Below are positions 56,776 through 64,000 of a stretch of DNA of 64,000 nt, piece by piece. A program made the position numbers and the translations under genes. Under the pieces are notes generated by a model that did not search any database, was not told where the DNA came from, and saw only the letters and a list, made by a program, of their open reading frames with translations. Source of the stretch: Gerris lacustris (lineage: Eukaryota; Arthropoda; Insecta; Hemiptera; Gerridae); assembly GCA_951217055.1 (NCBI GenBank), contig OX578281.1, forward strand, positions 16,593,344 through 16,657,343, given 5' to 3'. Each line of letters begins with the position of its first letter. The stretch's first letter is position 1.

Positions 56776-57435
56776 GACCTGATAATTTTGTTTCATTACT
56801 ACATCTTAGTTTTCATCTCACAGTATTTTTTTTTTTTTTTTTTTTTTTTAAATGTGTAAAATAAAAATTGTACCCGGATTAAAATAGATTTTATTTTTAA
56901 CAGACATTGACAATAAGCTCCTCTTTGTCATGACAAGTAGACTGAAATCTTGTTAAAAATATTAGGAGAAAATAATATAAAGTGTGAAAAATGTTAGGGA
57001 TTGTCTTGATAATATGAGATAATAATTCTCTACAGTATTATAAAAAAAAACACAAAAACTAGGTTTTTTGGTGTATTAAGCGTTTTTCTCAGAACAGCTT
57101 AAGGCTGATTAATCTTCTGTACGTTTGGCCATATTTTTTAAAACACAAAGGCTACAAAGAACCTAATATTAGTCCATGTGTTGAGGATATAATAAGGATA
57201 TTATTTCTTTTATACTGACGTCCAAGATTATTATATGCTTCTAAAAATATATTATGCAATGTGTAATCTTACATCTGTCAGTTAAGGCTTTTTATTTAAG
57301 CTTTTAACCCATATTTACAATTTTCTTTATTTATAAAAATATTTGTTGTTGGTTTATATAGTAAATTTAAACTTAACGTTACCCAATTATTTTGTCTGTA
57401 TATTCCTCCCCTCCTCCTCTTTTTAGGTAGCAAGA
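56776..57435. other. AT-rich non-coding sequence with a T24 tract
   Basis: A T-run lies at 56826-56849. Nothing else recognised. Confidence 0.4.
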
Positions 57436-57440
57436 ACATT

Positions 57441-57655
57441 ATTACTTTTACAGTAGAAAAAGAATTAGAAAACAGAATCAATTACCTAGATATAACATTA
57501 ATAAAAGAAAATACCGGACAAATTTCAACTATTTGGTACGAAAAATAAATTAAAAAAGGATAATTCTTAAACTACTATACTAATCATCCTAATTACCAAA
57601 TAAAAAATACCATACTAAACTTAATTAACAAAGCATTATCCCTAATACAGACATA
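57441..57655 (+). pseudogene. Penelope-like reverse transcriptase remnant
   Basis: Frame 57441 onward reads ITFTVEKELENRINYLDITL, then IKENTGQISTIWYEK, stop, IKKG, stop, FLNYYTNHPNYQIKN and TILNLINKALSLIQT. Penelope-like and related GIY-YIG reverse transcriptases have, after the catalytic palm, a conserved order: ...NFLD(V/I)T..., a WYRKPT(F/S)SG(R) block and a LNYYSNHP block followed by a helix. All three are present in one uninterrupted frame, and the two TAA codons fall where the family has the Pro of KPT and the Arg of SGR. No further upstream palm motifs or GIY-YIG domain are seen. The remnant ends right at the foldback element starting at 57665. Confidence 0.7.
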
Positions 57656-57664
57656 AAACAATTT

Positions 57665-58228
57665 GCACTATTTGGCCCACTAACTTCTGATTGTCCGATT
57701 TACTTGCAATTTTTTTTAAACTGTTCCTTTTTACATATTAAAAACGATTCCGGTTGTACCATCTCGTTAAATTCAATAGTTTTTTCGTAAAAAAATACGT
57801 AAAAGCATCACTTTCTTAGGGAAATGAGGAAGGTTATGGCGAAAAGTACTAATCTTAACCTAAACTAACTATAACCTTCCCGTATTTTTCTTAGTAAGTG
57901 ACTTTTTACGTATTTTTTTGGCTAAAGTTAAAGTGATAATTTAGCGAATTTTATACTTCGATTTGGACATCTACCTGGTCTATATGCAGCAGGGTTGTTT
58001 TTCTTCAGAAAATGAGCGGAGCACCGCGAAGCGGTGCGGAGCGGCCGTTAATAATAATTCGTTTCTCTAAACAGCACTGAACACTTCACTTTTACGTATT
58101 TTTTTACGAAAAAACTATTGAATTTAACGAGATGGTACAACCGGAATCGTTTTTAATATGTAAAAGGAATAGTTTAAAAAAAATTGCAAGTAAATCGGAC
58201 AATTAGAAGTTAGTGGGCCAAATAGTGC
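57665..58228. mobile_element. Foldback element with ~140-bp terminal inverted repeats
   Basis: The left arm begins GCACTATTTGGCCCACTAAC and runs to about 57804; the right arm, from about 58090, is its reverse complement ending GTTAGTGGGCCAAATAGTGC. The match is nearly perfect, including AACGATTCCGGTTGTACCAT and CTATTGAATTTAACGAGATG. The middle holds AAGGTTATGG.../ATAACCTTCCCG and the hairpin GCACCGCGAAGCGGTGC (58021-58037). No ORF. No target duplication could be assigned with certainty. Confidence 0.9.
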
Positions 58229-58410
58229 AGATTTACCACAAAAAGGCTTTTATTGTTTTGTTTATTAATTTATTTAAAATATTTCTTTGCAGCAAATAGA
58301 AATAATAAAAGCAAATAGCAGGTATACTAACCATTCAGACACACTGATCCATAGAGCTTATATTATGAATTAATATAAAAGATTATTAAGATTTCTGGGA
58401 TCTAGTTTTT

Positions 58411-58659
58411 TCAAGATAAAAAGAACTTTTTATATACTACGGTTTTAAATTTTCTGTTGAATCATATGTAATGTTGATAATATAATTGTTATTGTTATAA
58501 TATATACTCATATAATGTTAGTGAAAAAAAAAAAAATATAGTTAATTTATTTACTTCATATAAATGACAACCAACTAGACAGCTGATCTTACACCTAAAA
58601 GGACAAATTTTTGTACAACGGATTTCGCCAACACCGAATCTAAATCTTGCTATTGATAT
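58411..58659 (+). mobile_element. Family A repeat, copy 10, left part (long form)
   Basis: TCAAGATAAAAAGAACTTTT, ACTACGGTTTTAAATTTTCT and the long-form block up to CACCGAATCTAAATCTTGCT match copy 2. It is cut by the hAT element whose target duplication is ATTGATAT. The right part resumes at about 60206. Confidence 0.85.
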
Positions 58660-59933
58660 CAGGGGCGTACCCAGGATATTTTTTCGGGGGGGGGATATAC
58701 ATGAATATTTATACAGTACCAACACGCAAGGGGAGGGGGGGGGGGGGTCCGGGGCCCACCCCCGGAAAAATTTGGAAATTTAGACTTCTTAATACGTTAA
58801 TTTAACGCTTATCTGAGCATTTAAAAAGTGTGAATACAACATTTGTAAGTGTGTGTCTACACCCTGGAGTAGAAGAATTAAATACAGTCGGACCTCATTA
58901 TAACGAACTTTTTACAACGAAAATCTCTATATAACGATTTGCAAATGCCGTTTTCCTTTTTTTTGGATTTTTGAGCATTGTGATGAAACTATCATCACAG
59001 ACGTCGTTCTGTGTTCAAACTAGGCATCGTGTGGCTCTATCATTGAAGCGAGCGTATTGCAATGAATAATGAATATTAAGGAATTTACTTATCATGATTA
59101 ATGTCATAGTTGTAGATACGTGAAAGTATTTATTTATTTATTTTTTACTTCCTAGATAAATCTATATATAACTACATGCCTAACGCCTATAACAATCTTA
59201 ACCGCCCGCAGTAGCTTTTAAACTATTATTATAAACTATCACTTCGCTACACAAAAACTTCTGCTTGTATCAAGTTGAAATTTTACATGCCTATTTCAAT
59301 TGTACTATAGACGGTGTATATTAAGTTTTATTAAAATCGTTACTTTAGAACATAAGAAATCTGCAAAAATGTAGCTTTCTCTATTTTAAAGGTTTAGGTC
59401 CGCTTTAATAAATTAGTTTAGGAGATGTAAGAAAAAAACAAGTGCGAAATTTTGAGTGCCACAAAGTTAGCACAGGACTTTGGAATCTGCAAAATTGGAT
59501 ATACCCTACTGGTAGTGCTCCTGCAACATATTAAAAAATCATAACTAGCCGCTAGTTTGCGATTTTATCGATTTATAGTGTACTATTCGACTGGTCTATA
59601 TTTTAACCTGCTGGGAATTTTTTAAATTCGCGGAATCACGCCAAAGAGTTTTTTTTCAAATATTCGGTCGCTAACGTCTAGTGTAGGAGAATGTTGTTTA
59701 TCAATAAACTAAGCATCGCGAGCTTTGCTTTCATTCAATATAATATACTGAATATTAAGAAAATAGTTGATCATAAGATGATAATATGATAGTTACTGAA
59801 AGACAGACAGGATGCATTTTTATAATGTAAGGTATAAAAATAGTTTTATTATTTACAAGAGGATATTTTTTTAAAAACATTTCGGGGGGGGGATTGATCC
59901 CCCATATCCCCCCCCCCCCTAGGTACGCCCCTG
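58660..59933. mobile_element. hAT-type non-autonomous element, 1274 bp, perfect 8-bp target duplication
   Basis: Ends CAGGGGCGTACCCAGG and CCTAGGTACGCCCCTG are inverted repeats with one mismatch over 16 bp. ATTGATAT at 58652-58659 and 59934-59941 is an exact target duplication. G-runs and C-runs lie next to both ends (GGGGTCCGGGGCCCACCCCC at about 58744). Inside, ACAGTCGGACCTCATTATAA at about 58883 resembles a pogo/Tigger terminal repeat, without a matching partner. No transposase ORF; the minus ORFs near the right end are artefacts of the terminal repeats. Confidence 0.95.
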
Positions 59934-59941
59934 ATTGATAT

Positions 59942-60205
59942 GCCCCTGTGTAGGAGACGGTAGGAAAAGAAAAATGAGTACAAGTAAAGAAGTACAGATG
60001 CAGAAAAATTAAACCGATAGCTAGGACACAAGTGTAAAGAAACTTGGTTGTCACACGTCAATTAATTTATTTCTTTGTTTACTTTCCCTGCTTCGCTGTT
60101 ATTTAATGTTAATCTCTTAAAAATACAATTAGGTTTTACATAACAAAAAGGCCTGATATAATCATTCTTGAACATTTTAACAATTTTATCAGCCTTACCA
60201 TGTAC
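59942..60205. other. Unassigned segment inside family A copy 10
   Basis: Between the hAT target duplication and the resumed family A sequence there are about 260 bp (starting GCCCCTGTGTAGGAGACGG) not found in other long-form copies. It may be an older insertion or divergent interior. Confidence 0.45.
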
Positions 60206-60512
60206 TAAAATAAAAATTCATAAAATTGAAACCCGTCAAAATAAAGATCGTAAATATGGGTTGTGTCAAAACAAATTAAATAACTTGTGGATTTTTTTCC
60301 GAACTAACTTTCCATACAGCCAAATTTGCTAAAAACTAATTAAATTCTGCTGAAAGATGGCCTAAAAGTATTAAAATAATGCATTTCATCGTGTTCTGAG
60401 CTATTCTAAAAGTTTTAAATGTCTAGCTTCTCGGGAAGTTAGTTAAAAATCGATTGCAAGATTTGTACTGGACAAACAAACAAGAAAGCAAGCTAATAAA
60501 AACGTAGTCAAA
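60206..60512 (+). mobile_element. Family A repeat, copy 10, right part
   Basis: ATAAAATTGAAACCCGTC-like start, AAACTAATTAAATTCTGCTG, GATTGCAAGATTTGTACTGG, two CAAA units and AAGCTAATAAAAACGTAGTC. Completes the copy begun at 58411. Confidence 0.8.
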
Positions 60513-62400
60513 TCATTTAAAAGATCAAGATTTAGACAATTCTCTATCAACTTAACATATTTGAAGTGGTATACATAATCATTTGTACACATAATGTATA
60601 AAGAAAGACATCAAGTAAATGGTTTAGTTTTGGGGATACTCATACATGTATAGTTATACTTGTATAGGGTAGGACGAACCACTTGTTCGAACCTTAGCAA
60701 CTAGTATTATTAGATCTGTTTTGGGGATAGAAGCTTAGGGTGCTCCTCCTAAAACCACAGTCAAAATAATATCTGAATTCGATTCCCAGGGAATATGACA
60801 TATTATAAACTCTAAGATGATGATCGCATTGATAGATGTCTAAAGTGGCAGACCAACATTTAATAGCTAATAAGATGAAAAAAATAAATAAAAAATAAGT
60901 TGTTCAGGTAATATCTAATCATTTAAATGTTATTCAATCATTCGGTCAAAATATTTTTGTTTGAGTCCAAAGCACTACCTATCTTTAAAAAAAAAAAAAT
61001 GTTTGCCCTCTAGAGTATTAAAGATGGGTGACCAGACCTTTACTCTATCTACTTCAATCTTACAACATAACCTTACTCATTAAATAACACATTAACATAC
61101 CTTACTCTTTACAGTAAGATAAGATATTGCACCAAATCCTTAACCCATCTTAACTTAAGAAAAAATGAAATGTTAGAACAAATTGTTAAATCTTCAAAGT
61201 CAATAGAATCTATGAAAATATTTCCAAATTCCTATCCAATCCATCTTTTTATTTAGAAAAAAAACAAAACAAAAAACTTTTGTTAACATTAACCCTGTTT
61301 TTCTAGTTTTTTAAACTTTCTAACATTAACATACTTATTCTTAAACAATTTTATTCTTGAATAGTTAATCCTTATTTTAAGTAACATTTCACAAATACAG
61401 ATTTTCAAATTTAGGAAACTCTAACATACAATAATAATTCAACATCACTAACTTACAAAGTAAACGACGATAAAGAAAAAGTTCAGAAATCATAATACAG
61501 TGATAGAGACAAGAAACATTTGTACCTCTAAACTTCTACAGGAAAATATACACTATAGAACAATCACACATTGTTAATACATCATTCATAAATTATTATT
61601 TATCCCGACATAAATCAAAGAGCGATATTTTAATATATCACTATAGTATTAACAATGTTGTTTACTTAACAATGAAAGTGAGATCTTTATCAGGAAATGA
61701 TTTACTTCTATCTTGTAACACTGTCAAGGATGTACTATTATGATTAATTTTGTTCCTACGCTTTAGAAACCCTACAGTGGTACTATATCAATACCCTTTT
61801 TCTAATAAATGTTTTATTCTTTTTACAAATATGACAAATCTTTAAATGAGTGGATAAATAATAGGTACCATTTGTATAAGTATACCAAAGGAATCATTCT
61901 ACATAAATTTTCAAATATGAGGTAAAAAGAGACGTATTTTTTCCTTTATCCTAATCCTGGCATGGTTCCATTTCTACAAGCAACAAATATTAAGTGATCA
62001 AAAAAATATATTTCCAACATTTTTGCAACATTTTATTTTTTTAAATACATCATTTATATTTAAATGAGCCGATATAGGTGCAAGTAAACTGACACTGTAA
62101 GTTGGAATTAGATTCAATAATGCATTTAAGAGTGGTCGCAATACATTTTTTTAATACAAATAATCTCTGTCAGAAATATTTTAGACTTTCAATTTATAAG
62201 TTAATTTGATTTTCATAAAAATATTATTAAGCATAGCTTTCAAATAAATTACGTTTTAAAATAAGGTTTTTTCAACAAAATCAAGAAAAGAAGTAGCTTA
62301 ATTCGTTATTTAAATAATAAATCGTGCAATTTCTTTATTTTTTGTCTTTTAGTTGTATGATTTTTATAATCATAAATGTAATACAATTTGTATTTCTTTA
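60513..62400. other. AT-rich non-coding sequence, nothing recognised
   Basis: Nearly 1.9 kb without an ORF of interest, a tRNA-like fold or a repeat shared with the window. Confidence 0.45.
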
Positions 62401-63015
62401 TCCCAACAAAAACACTTATGTAAAAAAGTAAACCATGTCTCTCGTAAAAAGTTGTGAGATCATAGGTGTAGCCAAGTTTCCCTCATCCAATTAAGTTCTA
62501 CAAGGTCTGATTTATCCAGTACAAGTAAATTATGTGACTGTCCCCCCTCTCTTTTCTTTGTACCTCACAAACACAAACATTTTCTTGTCCATATTAATCT
62601 ACATTTTTAAGTATAAAAACATTTTCTGACTTGGCAAATACTCACCACAAAGAGGTTAAAATTAGATGCAGTGTCTTATACAATTTTTTATCCTCGCGCT
62701 CCAACTCTAAAATTATAAATTAAAATTTATTATTTAATTTGTTGTAGTTTATTAATAAGTTTGTGCTGCATATTGCTGCATATAACTCAGAAAATTTTTA
62801 TAAATTTAAACATGTAGAGTAATATGGAAAAGAAAATGTTTGTTTGTGAGGGACAAAGAATAGAGAGGGGGGACAGTCACATCATTTTTACTTGTACTGG
62901 CTAAATCAGACCTAGTAGAACTTACTTGGACAAGGGAAACTTGGCTACACCTATGATCTCACAACTTTTTATGTGAGACATGACTTATTTTTTACATTAG
63001 TGTTTTTGTTGGGAT
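62401..63015. mobile_element. Foldback element with ~190-bp terminal inverted repeats
   Basis: The left arm begins TCCCAACAAAAACACTTATG and continues through GTTGTGAGATCATAGGTGTA, GTGACTGTCCCCCCTCTCTT and AAACATTTTCTTGTCC (to about 62590). The right arm (about 62823-63015) is its reverse complement, ending CATTAGTGTTTTTGTTGGGA. Differences are few (substitutions and one-base indels). The loop is about 230 bp of AT-rich DNA. No ORF and no certain target duplication. Confidence 0.92.
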
Positions 63016-63419
63016 TTCACTTCTTTTTGTAAGTATATAATAGAAAGACAATGAAAGAAATATTAGGAAATAAAGAGTGGTAGGAATAATAAGAATTGTT
63101 TAGAAGAAAGGGTTTGAAACACAAATACAAAATAACTAAATAATTATCTCGAACAATACTGTCAAATCAGTGTCAACCTCACTTATTCCAATATAAAATT
63201 CTATAAATGAGAGTAAAATAATTCTTTAGTTTTAAAGTTCTCTACTAGGTAGTGCTAGTAGCGAAAGTTTAAATTTTTTAAACTTTTTTTTTTTAATTTT
63301 AAATTAATTTTGAATAGGCCTGATTTTTTAATAACCTGTAGATGGGCAAAGAAAATTATTTTTAGGGATTTTTCCTTTATTGGTACACTAGATGTGCAAT
63401 GCAGTTTTCTGCTTGCAAT
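63016..63419. other. AT-rich non-coding sequence, nothing recognised
   Basis: No supported feature. Confidence 0.4.
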
Positions 63420-63830
63420 ATTGAGCTGAGCGAGCATTTTAATCTTAAACAATAAACATTTTTATTTATGAACAGGTGAAATTGGATCAAAAATAGTACT
63501 ATGTCTAATTTTTAATTAAAAAGCATTTTTTCCATTTTTCTATTTTACCCCCCTCTTAAATGAAAATATGATAAAAGTGAACATAACAACAAAAAACTGC
63601 ACTCTTAAAGAGCTTTTTAATGACATGCATCATGAAGGGCATATACTATTTCAACTTTTGTACCCCGTACCCCTATGTACCAATTTGGACCATTTCAGAT
63701 TTATACCTTCCTGTGGTTGGTCACTATGACTGTGCTGAAGATTGTTAGGATCGGTTCAGCTGTTCGGGAGGAGTACGTGTCCAACCAAATGCAAAGTGTA
63801 GTATAAGAGCTTCGCTTTGCTCAGCTCAAT
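63420..63830. mobile_element. Family X element, copy 2 (uninterrupted)
   Basis: Ends ATTGAGCTGAGCGAGC and GCTTTGCTCAGCTCAAT. The interior matches copy 1 at 50555-51173: TGCATCATGAAGGGCATATA, CCAATTTGGACCATTTCAGA, TTCCTGTGGTTGGTCAC and GGATCGGTTCAGC. At 63778-63787 it holds a single GTGTCCAACC where copy 1 has a 233-bp hAT MITE. The left half is a reversed Helitron-unit segment. Confidence 0.85.
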
Positions 63831-64000
63831 TAAACTCTACCTATATAAAAAAAATTATAAATAAATAATATACAAAATTTCAAGTTTCTAGGATAGCTAG
63901 AAGTACCTTAGAATTATGATGAGTCAGTGGCAAAATAACAAAACTTTATATATCTTATAAATTAATATAGAGGTGTGACATTTATATTTCTGGTTTTATC
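63831..64000. other. AT-rich sequence at window end
   Basis: Nothing recognised. Confidence 0.4.

Noticed and set aside
59755..60061. Minus ORFs reading through GGGGG/CCCCC runs
   Set aside because: They overlap the terminal repeat and target duplication of the hAT element at 58660-59933.

Overview
This window looks like intronic sequence from a large, AT-rich animal gene, most likely from an insect or other arthropod. No bacterial, viral or organellar gene layout is visible, and no long ORF encodes a recognisable host protein. The arthropod call is an inference from the repeat content: a decayed Jockey-type LINE, a Penelope-like reverse transcriptase fragment, Helitrons, several short hAT-type elements with 8-bp target duplications, tRNA-derived SINE-like heads, and many AT microsatellites. 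I cannot name the species.

Host coding signal is sparse and lies on the + strand. Two short exon-like segments have good splice sites and only one open frame each: 5501-5554 (18 codons) and 30931-30997 (22 codons plus 1 base). Their phases are compatible (0 to 0, then out in phase 1), so they may be consecutive exons separated by a 25.4-kb intron. A weaker candidate acceptor with a possible terminal exon lies at 45594. I do not recognise the encoded peptide.

Almost everything else is repeat-derived. 1-5.4 kb: an antisense Jockey-like LINE, a GC-elevated unique stretch, and tandem copies of a ~330/640-bp repeat called family A here (ends ACTACGTTTTTA / TAAAAACGTAGT). 5.6-7.8 kb: a Helitron holding seven ~300-bp internal units. 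8-13 kb: a family D insertion with a 22-bp target duplication, a second family A block and a tRNA-like SINE. 15-18.4 kb: local duplications, a deletion-derivative MITE and a second family D copy. 20-27.5 kb: family E, a perfect hAT MITE and two copies of family G. 28-33 kb: reverse family A copies, a 4-unit ~138-bp tandem array and the second exon. 35-41 kb: a TIR element, a long (TA)n and strong palindromes. 44-45 kb: a shorter Helitron copy. 48-51 kb: two hAT MITEs, one nested in another element. 53-60.5 kb: more family A, a composite repeat, a Penelope-like remnant, a long-arm foldback and a 1.27-kb hAT element splitting a family A copy. 62.4-63.8 kb: a second long-arm foldback, and the unoccupied paralogue of the element that carries the nested hAT.

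The elements do not form a pathway. Their interest lies in the insertion history that can be read directly from target duplications, nesting and paired full/deleted copies. I found no convincing new functional system. The most unusual structure is the Helitron with an A-A-B-A-A-B-A internal array starting 12 bp inside an intron. Homologies between copies were judged by eye; no alignment or search was run.
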